From Dactylorhiza incarnata (Eukaryota; Streptophyta; Magnoliopsida; Asparagales; Orchidaceae): DNA of 64,000 nucleotides. Positions 53,716 to 64,000 of the stretch are shown here, one piece after another (the first letter of the stretch is position 1; each line of letters begins with the position of its first letter). The stretch lies in contig JAWHQI010000304.1 in assembly GCA_033032865.1 (NCBI GenBank), positions 2,951,001-3,015,000 of the forward strand, read 5' to 3'. The notes beneath the pieces were generated by a model. The model was given only the letters and a program-made list of their open reading frames with translations, was not told the DNA's origin and searched no databases. The translations under genes were made by a program, and so were the position numbers.

Positions 53716-56700
53716 ATGAAGCCTTTGGTGAGTTCTTCAGGGGCCGTCTTCTTCTTGTCCTTTATTTCTCAGATAAGATTTCTGGTTAGCATGACTGGGA
53801 AGGGCGGCGTGGGTTCTAATGGCGGAGGAAGATCCACGGCGTCCGGTGGTTGTGGAAAGTGGATGGGAAGGTTTCTTCCCTTGCTGGTTTTAAGCTGTGT
53901 TCTCGGATCTTTATTTATTTTCTTCCATTTTGAAAACGATGGGATGTTTAGAAGGAAGGAGAGAATTATTATGGTTTTGTGGAAAGAGAAAGTTCAGCTT
54001 GTAGGGGAGAAGTTTAATCTCAAGTTTCAGGCTGCTGCCAAGCGGTTCTCCTATTCAGATCAGGTATTGCTTCCCATTTATTTGGGGGAAGTCTTAGTTT
54101 TGTTTTGGGTTGAAGATGGAAATTATTTTCTTCATGTTTCTTCTATGATCTTCATCTATGGTTGATTTCTTTGAGTTGGTGACTTGAACATGCAGATTTA
54201 TTTAGAATGCTGTTAGGTTAAGGTAGGAATAGGGGTTGGTATTGATGCCTCCCTCTCTATCATTGCCCTTTTACAAATTGAGATTTTCTCTCTCTCTCTA
54301 TTATTGTATATTTTTGTCTAATTGAAAGGCAGAAGTTTTCTATGTTTAGAATGAATCATATTATTTTGTGGGGCCTGTTTAGAATTATTTAGGCTTGGTC
54401 TCTACTATGCAACAATTGCTTAGTAGAGCAAACACATGGCTATGGTTAGAATTATTATGTATTTTTATTTTGTGTTCTTCTTCTTCTTCTTCTTCATTTT
54501 CTTCATGTGTGACCCAAATGATGAAGTGTGATTTTCTAACTATTGCCTAAAGTTTAATTAGATCTCAAAGTGCACTGCACAAACCAATGAGGGAATGGAC
54601 TCTGGTTATATCGTTTAAGTTATGTGCACGAAATTCTGAACCTGATTTGTGTGTGGAGGGTTCTAGCCAAGCGCTACTCATCATGGTAGAGGGAAATTAG
54701 TGAGATTTTGTTGATGTTAGGGAAAATCTCGTAGATCTCATGTAACACCCGAACCTAGCCTTGTGTCGTGTCATGGAATTGATTACTAATCATGCCATAA
54801 TATAAGACTATGTCTGACTGCACATATACAGATAATCTCACATAAAATATTTCATCAAGATTCAAGCAAAGCCACACAAAAAAGCAATAAATAATTAAGA
54901 TATGGGTCTAAACATATTTTTGAGCCAAATCCTATGGTGTTCATTTATATTGAATATTATTACATATTATGATGTTAGGTACATAATATTTTGTGTCTGA
55001 GCGAACAACAAATCAAATAAATTATTTCTTTTTTTTTAGAAAAAATAGCAACACTATTTAGATCTCCAAATCATATTTGTTTTCCCGTAATGAGAACATT
55101 TGAGAACATGAATCAGCCCGGTCCACCGAATGGTGCAATCTCCTTCCTCCTGAGCATCCTAACTGCTTCCAAGGAAAGGTTAAAATAAAAATGTTCCAAG
55201 CCTGCAATTCAGCACCAAACAACAATATGTATCCAACAATAATCGAACTTAAACAAAAGTGCACTACAAGTCAGTATAAATCAAATTGAAATAACAAGTT
55301 TCTATCGTACCCTAGTTTCTACGTATTTGAATTATCTCGAGTAAATCTACAACTATCGTGGGGCCAATTACAAATATATCTTGGATAACTTTATTGGTTC
55401 TTTTGGTAATGATTTACATATTACAAATCTATTGGCGATAGCTTGGAGGAACTTAGAGAAATTTCAAGACTAAAAGGATAAAGTTTACCATTTATATGTA
55501 TTTTGTTGAGAATATAGTCGAATGTATGGAAACTCATATATCTTTGTGCAATTAATATAGATTCCGGGTCCATCTACCTACAACCAATTACTTATGTGTT
55601 GGAATCTTATATTCTAACATGGTATCATAACGGACTATTCCCAAATGATCCAGATCTGCAAGGATAAAGTCACACGACTCACATGGATTACTGCATTAAC
55701 CATTGCCCAGATTGTTAAGGAGAAGGAATCAAAGGGGACTAAAGCTAGGCCAGTGCACGAAAAATCAAACACATATTAAGCCCAATAACTTAAACTCATA
55801 GATGAAGTCCAACCACATGGTATTTCTATATCAACATTGTTTTCACTTGTACGATATGGAACTAAACAAATACTTTCACCTGCTTTAACAATCTCTTTCT
55901 CATACGTGAGCTCTCCACATCAGCTATCACTCTCCCTCAAATGAGAGTATTTTAAACATCAAGTATCATGCACTAAGAGCACACTCAATCACATGGAGCT
56001 ATCGTGGAGTCACCCGCTCTTGAACCTTACTCAACGATTATTGAAGGCACAAATATCCTTGAGAGCCACAAACTGCATGAATACATACTCGATCCTAGCC
56101 GAACCAGTTGCTTTGATTCCATTTGATGGGAGAACCATATAAGACCGAAGTTTATACGATATTCAACCCAAACGCTTAAGCTCGTGGGTGACGTTCAACC
56201 ACATGAAATTCTAGTTACTTCCACATACCAACACTGATCGGCCACATCGTTTGTAGCTTCATTCTCTACGTACATCTTTTTTTTCACAATATACAAGTTT
56301 AGATATCCTTGAATGTGGAAGTAACATTTTAAAGTTGTTATATGTTTTTCCCTTTATACACCATTCTAATGCACTTGCTACTGCATATACTAAGGAACAA
56401 AGAACAATGAAGCAACTATTAATTTGTTTTTTGCAGGAGTGTGTAAGCATTTTAAACTTCATAGAATCAACAAACTTTGACGAGGAACATACGCAAAACC
56501 TGCCTAATTTTTGGATAGTTTGCTCTATGTTAATTGGTGTGGTGCTGATTTCCAAGGTAATTCTTAGTTATAGAGCTTTCTTCAGTCCCTCGAATAAGCC
56601 GGAACAGAAGCAGCAATATGTGCAGCTGAATCCGAAGACAAGAGGTAGATGGAGGAAGAGAATACTATTTATGGGAATCTTTCTTGGAATTTCAATCTCT

Positions 56701-56886
56701 GTGTGGATTTATTTCAGCATGAATGCAAATATTGTAGCAAGGAGGAAGGAGACTCTTACAAACATGTGTGATGAGAGAGCTCGAATGTTACAGGATCAAT
56801 TTAATGTGAGCTTGAACCATGTCAGAGCATTAGCCATTCTGATATCTACTTTTCACCATGGAAAGATTCCTTCTGCCATTAATCAG
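53716..56886 (+). CDS. AHK2: Cytokinin receptor histidine kinase, HK2/AHK2 type, first two coding exons
   Basis: Exon 1 is 53716-54063 (116 codons, MKPLVSSSGAVF to FSYSDQ) and exon 2 is 56437-56886 (150 codons, ECVSILNF to HHGKIPSAINQ). The donor CAG/GTATTG, acceptor TTTTGCAG and donor CAG/GTGTTT are canonical and all junctions are phase 0. Predicted membrane helices are at residues 53-72, about 138-158 (FWIVCSMLIGVVLISKVIL) and about 187-204. The stretch ETLTNMCDERARMLQDQFNV, then SLNHVRALAILISTFHHGK, is the conserved start of the CHASE cytokinin-binding domain. The extra N-terminal helix and the RGRWRK motif before the last helix fit HK2 rather than HK3 or HK4. Binding core, kinase and receiver exons are not in the window; exon 3 should lie beyond 64000, past the retroelements in intron 2. 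Met26 is an alternative start. The Arabidopsis symbol is used by analogy. Confidence 0.85.
54064..56436 (+). other. HK2 intron 1 with old retroelement remnants
   Basis: The 2373-bp intron is bounded by GT and AG. It contains a TTC microsatellite (54476-54495) and, at about 55598-55628, a Copia-like LTR end plus primer site (ATTCTAACATGGTATCATAA). Two diverged copies of an LTR-like block (CTTAAACTCATAGATGAAGT near 55790, and a related copy near 56176) are also present. Short frames here are not supported as genes. Confidence 0.65.
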
Positions 56887-57008
56887 GTGTTTTTTTGCCC
56901 ATTAAGCTTCTTATATGTTCTCAATATTTTGATTAATGAATTTAATTAGTGTTATCTTACTGTAGAAAATGGAATAAGAGGTTCGTCACTTTAAAATCTT
57001 GTTATTCC

Positions 57009-57683
57009 TGTACAACCTATATTCTTCGAGGATGGGACCCATTCAAGGCCACGCAGGCAGAAGTCAAGGTCAAAGGTCAACACAGAAAACAAGAGTCAAA
57101 GACTGAAGACAGCAAAGCAAGCAAAGGCAGCAAAATGCAGCAAAAGGCCTAGGCGAGTATAGGCGAGCATGTGCGAGCTGCCCCTCATACTCGCCAGGTG
57201 GGCGACCATAACGCATACTCGCCGAAGCCAGGCGAGATCCCCTCAATGTCGCCGGGCAGGGTTAGACTATAAATAGCCCCCCTCCCCTTTGGTTTTCCTA
57301 TAAATAGGACCACAGGGGTACTTGGATTGACAACCTTTGGCTGAGCTTTCGGAACCCCATTTTCGAAGACTTGTCCAGTTGTCCCCCCCCCCCCCCCCCC
57401 CCCCTCGAGTTCTTGACCGTCACCCTCGACCGTCATCCTAGATACTCGCCAAGTTGGTGCCTTCCTCGTACCCTGCTCGGTCATCTTTGGTTGTGGAGGA
57501 GAAGTCTCTTCTGAGCTTCTAGGGACGTGGTGGGACCTCCCTGCCGCAGCACCTGGGGTCCTATTGTTGCCGTTCTAGTTCCTTCGTCGTTGCCAGCCAA
57601 GCCGTCTAGTTGGACTGCTGAGCGAGTAACCTCCGTCTGCATTGATCCGAATTTTGGAGTCTAGGATTTTCCTGGCTTCAACA
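57009..57683 (+). mobile_element. Gypsy solo LTR nested in the Copia 3' LTR
   Basis: 675 bp from TGTACAACCT to GGCTTCAACA, with perfect ATTCC duplications at 57004-57008 and 57684-57688. It is homologous to 3457-4263 and 4818-5501. Two CTATAAATAG-like boxes (57268 and 57299) and a 22-nt C run (57383-57404) are present. GGCGAGTAT/ATACTCGCC dyads fill its first third. Confidence 0.9.
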
Positions 57684-57802
57684 ATTCCCCTTACATTGAT
57701 CCCCTATTTATACACACACAAGGAGGAATCTAATTCCTGATTGGAGATGTGAGACTAATTACAAAATGAGGGAATGCGCTAACCGCACACCAACACTTCC
57801 CC

Positions 57803-59220
57803 TCAAGGTGGGCGAAAGATATTCACTAAGCCCATCTTGTCACTCAACCTGGATAAATCAAATGAACTGAGCCCTTTAGTTAGACAATCAGCCACTTGCT
57901 CCTTCGTATCAACATATCCCAGTTTGAGCACCCCACTATCTAGTTTCTCCTTGATGAAGAACCCGTCGATCTCTATATGCTTAGTTCGGTCATGATGGAC
58001 AAGGTTATTTGCAATGCTGATGGCTGACTTGCTATCACACCATAATGTCATCTGCCCTCCTTGGTCTATCTTGAGTTCCATTAGCAGGGATTTCAACCAC
58101 AACAACTCCCACACCTAAGGCCATGACTCTGTACTCTGATTCAGCTATAGACCTTGCAACTACTGTCTGCTTCTTGCTCCTCCAGGAGACTAGATTGCCT
58201 CCTACAAACATGCAGTATCCAAATGTTGACCTCCTGTCATCAACGCAACTAGCCCAGTCAGAGTCACAATAGCCTTCGATGTTTGAATGCTCATTCTTTC
58301 TGAAGATCAGTCCCTTCCCTGGTGCACTTTTTAAGTACCTGAGAATCTGATATACAACATCCATGTGACCCTCCCTAGGATCATGCATATAGCGGGCCAC
58401 CACACTTACGACAAACGATATGTCGGAGCAGGTGTGACCCAAATAGATCAGGCGGCCTACCAACCTCTGGTACCTTTCTTTATCAATTGACTCTCCAGCC
58501 TTAGCACCAAACATGGACTTCTGATCAATGGGGGCAACTGCAAGTCTGCACCCTAGCATACCAGTCTCTTTGAGCAGATCCAACACATATTTTCGTTGGG
58601 CTAAAACAATCCCTTCTGCACCATGGGCTACCTCAATCCCAAGAAAATACCTTAGTTGCCCCAAGTCTTTCACCTCAAATTCCTTTCCCAATTTCTTCTT
58701 CAGCTGAGTAATTTCACCTTCATCATCGCCTGTGATGATCATGTCGTCCACATACACAACAAGTATTGTAATGTGAGCTCCACGTTGCCGAAAGAACACT
58801 GTATTGTCCGCATTGGTCTGCTGATCTCCCATAGCTACTATGACCCTCATGAACCTGTCAAACCAGGCTCGAGGAGACTGCTTCAGTCCATAAAGTGACT
58901 TCTTGAGTCTACACACCTTCCTTGTTGTTTGCCTCTTGTCAAAGCCTGGTGGTACCTCTATGTAAACTTCTTCCAACAAGTCCCCGTGAAGAAAAACATT
59001 CTTCATGCCCAACTGGTGTAGTTTCCATCCCCCATTTGCCGCCAAAGATATCAGTGTCCGCACTGTGCTCATCTTTGCGACGGGTGCAAAGGTCTCACCG
59101 TAGTCGATGTCATAAGTCTGACTATACCCCTTTGCAACTAATCAGGCTTTGTAACGCTCAACCTGACCTTCCGGGTTCTGTTTCACCATAAAAACCCATT
59201 TGCACCCAACCGCCTTTTTT
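57803..59220 (-). pseudogene. pol: Copia RT and RNase H, with stop and frameshift
   Basis: Minus-strand motifs: MSTVRTLISLAANGGWKLHQ, KNVFLHGDLLEEVYIEVPPG, YGLKQSPRAWFDRF, VVYVDDMIITGDD, YCDSDWASCVDDRRST, IAESEYRVMALG, SKSAISIANN and QVADCLTKGLSS. A TGA at about 59143 replaces Arg in KARLVAKG (a CGA-to-TGA change). Near 58100 the frame shifts in RNase H (MALGVG to MWELLWLKSL). The conserved LDVKNAF is LGMKNVF here. The enzyme would make element cDNA. The decay is moderate. Confidence 0.9.
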
Positions 59221-60983
59221 CAAGGTGGTAGAGATACAAGATTCCAGGTGTTATTCTTTTCCAATGCCTCGAGTTCTTCTAGCATTGCAGCTTTCCCCTG
59301 TGCTTCCTTAACAACCTGCCAACACTTAGGAATAAAGACATTGTCCAAAGATGCAATGAATGCTCCATGTATAGGTGATATTTTAGAGTAAGAGGCAAAT
59401 TGTGCAATATCATGGGGAAAGCCATACCGATCAGGTGGGACTCCTGCATTCCTGCGGGAATTCCGCCTTACCGGTATGGGAGAGAAGGTAGGAAGGGGAG
59501 GAATTATAACACATGTGGATTCGGAGGCTGAAGTGGATAGAGTAGCAGAAGACACGGGACTTGACACAAGTGGTATTGTAGGCATTATAACTTCATTCTG
59601 CTGGATTCTTCGTGTATACATTCTCAGCTCCCCCTGAACCTGATGTTCATCAGTGGTAGATTTATTCTCCTCATGTACTGGCGCAACAGCTAACTTCGTA
59701 CCCTTCTGTATAGGAGGGCAAGGGATACTTACTATCCTCCTCTCACTACTACTGTTATTTTCCCCTTCTCGCCTCATATCGTCCGTAACAAGCTGGTCCT
59801 CAAGAGGTGAGTCAACCAGCGAGGAGTAATATGACTTAAACTTCCTAAATGTGACATCCATACTAATGAGTAATTTTCTCTCTACCGGGCTCCAACACAC
59901 ATACCCCTTTTGAGTAGCCGAATACCCAACAAAGACACACTTCAGAGCCTTTGGATCCAACTTTCCCACATTTGGTCTCCGATCTTGTACGAAGCACACG
60001 CAACCGAAGGTCTTGAGGGGAAGAATATTTCTATTCTTCCCCCGTAGTATCTCAATCGGTGACTTCCATTCCAATACTCGCGAGGGCATTCGATTGATCA
60101 AATATGTTGTTGTAAGAACAGCTTGCCCCCACAAGTACTTTGACACCTTCATCGATATCATCATGCTCCGAGTCACTTCCAAAAGGTGCCTGTACTTCTG
60201 TTCTGCTACACCGTTCTGCTCTGGTGTGTACAGACAAGCCGTTTGATGTTATATTCCCTGTGAGCACAAGTACTCTCCAAATGTTCTGTTGGTGTACTCT
60301 GTCTCATTGTCAGACCTCAACACTTTTACAACTGCACCATATTGAGTCTGAACCCCTTTGTGGAAATCCTTAAAGCATGCAAACACATCACTTTTATTTT
60401 TCATCAAGTAAAGTCAGGTCACACGAGAGAAGCAATCAATGAAAGACACAAAATAACGAAATTCATTCACAGTAGTTGTGGGACAAGGTCCCCAAACATC
60501 AGAATGTATTAAATCAAAAGGAGCAACACTTTTATTATCCGAACTGGAATAAGTGTTCTTAGTGTGTTTCCCAAAATCGCATGCGTCACAGACAAGTTTA
60601 TTACGATTAGTTTTTTCAAATAAAGTGGGATACAACTGACTTAAAACATGAAATGAGGGATGTCCCAAACGCGGATGATAAAGAAGAAGCAATTCTTCTA
60701 TGCTCCTTCCGACTCCTGCAGCATCTTCTACCAGTGTTGAAAGAGCCGAGTCCATACTTTCCTTATCCAGATACCACAAGCCACTATGTCATGTGCCAGT
60801 CCCAAGTCTTCTGCTGGTCTCCTTCTCTTGGAAGATCACCTTCGAAATATCAAACAAAAAAATACATTTTAGTTGAGATATGATAGCACTAATGGATAGG
60901 AGATTCACAGGAAAGGATGGAGCATGCAAAACATTGGACAGAGTCAAAGTATTGGTACATCGCACGGTACCCTTACCAACCAC
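59220..60983 (-). pseudogene. pol: Copia integrase, with stops
   Basis: HPRLGHPSFHVLSQL with CDACDFGKHTK forms the zinc-binding domain. DLIHSDVWGPCPTT, LRSDNETEYT and EQNGVAEQKYRHLL hold the catalytic D, D and E. A TGA near 60414 replaces Trp in SRVTWLYLM, and a TAA near 60249 interrupts again. The C-terminal part 59220-60182 is open (TRSMMISMKVSKYLWGQAVL, FVQDRRPNVGKLDPKALKCV) and includes the spacer to RT. Confidence 0.88.
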
Positions 60984-61027
60984 TGGTTGAGCTGTGCCAT
61001 CGGCAGTCTGGATGCTCTCTGGGACTA

Positions 61028-61946
61028 CTAGGGAGTATATGAAAGGAATTCCCTAGCATCCCCAGTGACATGTCGAGAAGCACCCGAATCGACCATCCAA
61101 TCTGGTGATCTAGTATTGGATATAACTGCGAGGGCAAGAGTTTCATCTGTACCTAAGGTTGAATGAGCGAACGAGGCAATATTACCCCTTGATGAACCTG
61201 GAGTGAGTGCGTCATTCATCACACCCTTTTGCTTTCTTTGCATCAACTGAGAGTAAGCGTTCACGATCTCCTGTTCCTCTGAGTAACCTATATCAGCCAT
61301 ACTTCTGTCTACCTCGCCTTCGGATATCATTAGATTCGCATGGTAACATCCTCTTCCACCACCTCTGCGCCCACCACGACCGCGACCGCGGTAGTCTCCT
61401 TTTCCCCGTCCACCTGCATCCCGCTCTTTCAATGGCTTGGGGCAAGCCAGTCGCAAATGACCTATCTCGCCATAATTGTAACACTGTCGTGTCTCATCCT
61501 TGTATCCTGTGTGTCCAGAATTGGTTACCACTAGGGCTGATTTCACCCCGGTGGGTGCAGTCGTACCAGACTGAAGCTTAATTCGGCTCTCCTCCTGCAT
61601 CATAGCTGAGATCGTCTCATCCAAGGTAGGAATCTTTGACTGAGCGAGCAGCATTGCATTTCTTGGCTCAAAAGCCGGGTTCAATCCCCTCATAAAGTGC
61701 ATAGTACTTCGCTGAACATCCCGCTCCTCTTTTGTGCATCTTTGCAGCATGCAACTGGTAAGAAATAATCATAATCTGCCCACAGCCGCTCCAAGTTTGC
61801 GGCATAATCTTGAATTGAATGATCTCCCTAAGTTACAGTTTCTATCTCCCGCTCGATCTGAAACACGCGCATGTTGTTGTCAATTCCTGTATAGAGCCTC
61901 TGTAGCTTCCTCCAAACTTTGCTTACAGTCTCTATGCCATCCACAG
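61028..61946 (-). pseudogene. gag: Copia gag and protease start, truncated by a nested Copia
   Basis: Minus-strand order: DGIETVSKVWRKLQRLYTGI; RSTMHFMRGLNPAFEPRN; a degenerate zinc knuckle CYNYGEIGHLRLAC (second Cys replaced by Tyr); an Arg/Gly-rich basic tract; and protease WMVDSGASRHVTGD near 61085. A stop (TAG) and a frameshift lie in the 61750-61830 region. The N-terminus is separated by the insertion at 61947. Confidence 0.82.
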
Positions 61947-62088
61947 TGATAGAGTAGAAAACGATAGGTTTTTTTTTCTTATTCACATCTCAACCCACAT
62001 ATACCTATTTATACCCCTTCTATACAAAAGCACTCCTACTTTATTATCTACACACCAATACACATAATTTACTAAATGCACACCAACA
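61947..62088 (-). repeat. 3' LTR of the inner Copia
   Basis: 142 bp, plus-strand TGATAGAGTAGAAAACG to GCACACCAACA, related to the 155-bp LTR of the outer copy. On its minus-strand side GAGGAGGAG is the polypurine tract. The left flank is CACAG. Confidence 0.8.
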
Positions 62089-62095
62089 CTCCTCC

Positions 62096-64000
62096 TCAAG
62101 GTGGGTGAAATATATCTATTAAACCCAACTTGTCCAAGTTCCTACTCATGTCCTTCGAGCTCAGCCCCTTTGTCAAACAATCCGAAGCCTGATCCTTGCT
62201 TGCAACATAACTAAGCTCCAGTAGCCCACTGTCCAGTTTCTCCTTAATGAAGAACTTGTCAATTTCACTGTGCTTAGTTCTCTCATGTTGAACTGGATTA
62301 TTTGCAATACTGATTGCTGCCTGGCTGTCACACAACAGCTTCATCTTGTCCCCTTGATCTAGGCTCAGCTCCGTCAGCATCCTCCCCAGCCACAGAAGTT
62401 CAGCCACTCCCGATGCCATGGCTCTGTATTCTGCCTCCGCAGTCGATCGTGCCACCACTGATTGCTTTTTGCTCCTCCAGGAAACCAGGTTTCCTCCTAC
62501 AAATATGCAATAGCCTGACGTGGATCTCCTGTCATCTATGCAGCTTGCCCAATCAGAATCACAGTAGCCTTCGATCTTCATGTGCCCATTTCTTCGGAAG
62601 AGCAATCCCTTCCCAGGGGAAGCCTTCAAATATCGTAGTATCCGATACACAACTTCCATATGCCCCTTTCTAGGATCGTGCATATAGCGACTCACTACAC
62701 TAACTGCATAGGAGATGTCTGGGCGTGTGTGACTCAGGTAAATCAACTTCCCAACTAATTTCTGGTACCTCTCTCGATCAACTGTGTCACCTGCCTCAGC
62801 ACCCAGCTTACACTTCTGATCGATCGGTGTTGCGGCCGGTCTGCAACCCAACATCCCTGTCTCTGTGAGGAGATCCAAGGCATACCTCCTCTGTGATAGG
62901 ACAATACCCCTTCTTCCGTAGGCGATCTCAATTCCAAGGAAGTACCATAGCATCCCCAAATCTTTTACTTCGAACTCCTTGCCCAACGCTGTCTTGAGCC
63001 GGACGATTTCCTGTTCATCATCCCCTGTGATGATCATGTCATCCACATACACCGCAAGGATGGTAATGTGATGACATTCACTTTCCCTGAAGAACAACGT
63101 GTGATCAGCGTTGGTCTGCCGGTATCCCATCCCAATCATGGCCTTCCTGAATCGATCAAACCACAAGCAGGGTGGCTGCTTCAAGCCATAGAGTGACTTC
63201 TTCAGTCTACATACTTTACCTTTGGTCTCAGCGGTCTCGAACCCCGGTGGTATTTCCATGTACACATCCTCGGTTAGCTCTCCATGAAGGAAGGCATTCT
63301 TCACATCCAGTTGATGCATTCTCCACCCACCATTTGTTGTCAAGCTTATCAAAGTTCTGACCGTGCTCATCTTGGCCACGGGTGCAAATGTCTCGTCGTA
63401 ATCTATGTCATAGGTCTGACAGTATCCCTTTGCAACTAGTCGAGCCTTGTAGCGCTCGATAAGTCCATCTGGGTTCTGTTTTAAGGAGAAGACCCACCTG
63501 CATCCGACGGCCCTCTTGTTGTCAGGTAGATATGCGAGCTCCCAAGTTTTGTTCTTCTCAAGGGCTCTCATCTCCTCCTTCATCGCTGCTTTCCATTTCG
63601 GATCAGTCTTGGCAACCTGCCAATTGTTAGGTACAGTAACACTATCTAACGAGGCGATGAATGCTCCATGAGAAGGGGAAATATTATTATAAGAGACAAA
63701 TGACGCAAGGTCCCAGCCGTATCTGTTCGGAGGATTGCCCGCATTGCTGCGTATACTCCGCCGGACAGTGACGGTAGGGGAAGAGGGTGGAAGGGAAACG
63801 ATCTCACCGGAACACGGCTGTGGAGCTGGAGGTGCTCTAGAAGGAGAGACTGGCGTAGACACGGGATTGGGCACTGGCATTCTGGGCATCGGTACTGGTT
63901 CAGCAGTTTGTTTCTCCCTCCTATGGTAGGTAAGCAGTTCCCCTTGATCCGTAGTACGCACGTTTCTCACTTCCTCCTCCTGCATCCCATCCAGTTCCCC
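62096..64000 (-). CDS. pol: Inner Copia pol: integrase tail, RT and RNase H, open to the window edge
   Basis: One uninterrupted minus-strand frame of at least 629 residues ends LGLIDIFHPP. It begins with an integrase C-terminal spacer (RRSIRSNAGNPPNRYGWDLA, SPSHGAFIASLD). RT motifs are ERYKARLVAKGYCQTYDIDY, HQLDVKNAFLHGELTEDVYM, AVYVDDMIITGDD and KEFEVKDLGMLWYFLGIEIA. RNase H motifs are EGYCDSDWASCIDDRRSTSG, STAEAEYRAMASGVAELLWL and ASDCLTKGLSS. Every catalytic signature is intact, unlike in its host element, so this copy is younger. The style fits the Ivana/Oryco group (inference). The rest of gag-pol lies beyond the window. Confidence 0.9.
   Translation of the reverse strand, partial: GELDGMQEEEVRNVRTTDQGELLTYHRREKQTAEPVPMPRMPVPNPVSTPVSPSRAPPAPQPCSGEIVSLPPSSPTVTVRRSIRSNAGNPPNRYGWDLASFVSYNNISPSHGAFIASLDSVTVPNNWQVAKTDPKWKAAMKEEMRALEKNKTWELAYLPDNKRAVGCRWVFSLKQNPDGLIERYKARLVAKGYCQTYDIDYDETFAPVAKMSTVRTLISLTTNGGWRMHQLDVKNAFLHGELTEDVYMEIPPGFETAETKGKVCRLKKSLYGLKQPPCLWFDRFRKAMIGMGYRQTNADHTLFFRESECHHITILAVYVDDMIITGDDEQEIVRLKTALGKEFEVKDLGMLWYFLGIEIAYGRRGIVLSQRRYALDLLTETGMLGCRPAATPIDQKCKLGAEAGDTVDRERYQKLVGKLIYLSHTRPDISYAVSVVSRYMHDPRKGHMEVVYRILRYLKASPGKGLLFRRNGHMKIEGYCDSDWASCIDDRRSTSGYCIFVGGNLVSWRSKKQSVVARSTAEAEYRAMASGVAELLWLGRMLTELSLDQGDKMKLLCDSQAAISIANNPVQHERTKHSEIDKFFIKEKLDSGLLELSYVASKDQASDCLTKGLSSKDMSRNLDKLGLIDIFHPP

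Larger units (their letters stand above)
56887..64000 (+). other. HK2 intron 2, start of; filled by nested retroelements
   Basis: The intron begins with GTGTTTTTTT. Only 74 bp after the donor the Copia at 56961 begins. No HK2 exon 3 (continuing CHASE sequence) is seen up to the window edge, so the intron is at least 7.1 kb if the gene is intact. Confidence 0.6.
56961..64000 (-). mobile_element. Minus-strand Copia inserted in HK2 intron 2, interrupted twice
   Basis: The 3' LTR, about 155 bp, is split into 56961-57008 and 57689-57795 by a gypsy solo LTR. It reads TGTAGAAAATGG to GCACACCAACA on the plus strand and is followed by the polypurine tract (minus-strand TTGAGGGGAAG). Gag-pol covers 57803-61946 and is cut in gag by a second Copia at 61947. 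Left flank CTTAC (56956-56960) is the expected target duplication. The right end is off the window. It is the same family as the inner Copia. Confidence 0.85.

Noticed and set aside
56949..57152. Short frame after HK2 exon 2 as a candidate exon 3
   Set aside because: It does not continue the CHASE domain. The sequence is the split Copia LTR and the gypsy solo LTR.

Overview
The window looks like a transposon-saturated stretch of a flowering-plant nuclear genome. There is one recognisable host gene, the 5' part of a cytokinin-receptor histidine kinase (HK2/AHK2 type) at about 53.7-56.9 kb on the plus strand. There is also a degraded host-gene remnant on the minus strand at about 21.9-26.9 kb. 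Almost everything else is LTR retrotransposons, solo LTRs, small TIR elements (MITEs) and tandem arrays. I see no rRNA, tRNA, CRISPR or prokaryotic operon structure.

Layout. 1-4263: 5' part of a minus-strand Ty3/gypsy element (LTR, gag, protease, RT) running off the left edge. 4264-7355: a short hypothetical minus-strand gene, a related gypsy LTR in the opposite orientation, and a Copia solo LTR. 7356-19567: a complete Sirevirus-like Copia element of 12.2 kb with matching 5-bp target duplications (TSD, ATGAC), gag, broken pol and a broken third ORF that has its own TATA box. 19568-21723: TIR elements and a gypsy LTR remnant. 22278-26798: a 4.5-kb solo LTR (TSD TGCCT) that splits the host-gene remnant. 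26937-37020: a deleted Copia element whose 3' LTR is interrupted by a second, nearly complete Copia (30487-36420, TSD ATGTC). 37282-45399: a TIR element, a non-autonomous gypsy-type LTR element (38205-41630), solo LTRs and a second TIR element. 45400-52970: unassigned sequence, two TTA-flanked MITEs, a 65-nt G run, a Sirevirus-like LTR and a minisatellite. 53.1-56.9 kb: the HK2 gene. 56961-64000: a minus-strand Copia in HK2 intron 2, itself interrupted by a gypsy solo LTR (TSD ATTCC) and by another Copia that runs off the right edge.

The most unusual signals are non-coding. The leader of the non-autonomous element at 38205-41630 holds seven short hairpins whose stems differ in sequence but keep pairing by compensatory changes. 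The Sirevirus-like element repeats its LTR promoter layout (GTCGAG motif array, then CTATAAATAG) just before its third ORF. The 164-bp-LTR Copia has no TGG primer site next to its LTR, and could form a pseudoknot across the LTR/leader junction. Related gypsy LTRs each carry a different CpG-rich array upstream of their TATA box.

All assignments rest on reading motifs, LTR ends and TSDs by eye. Lineage names are inferences.
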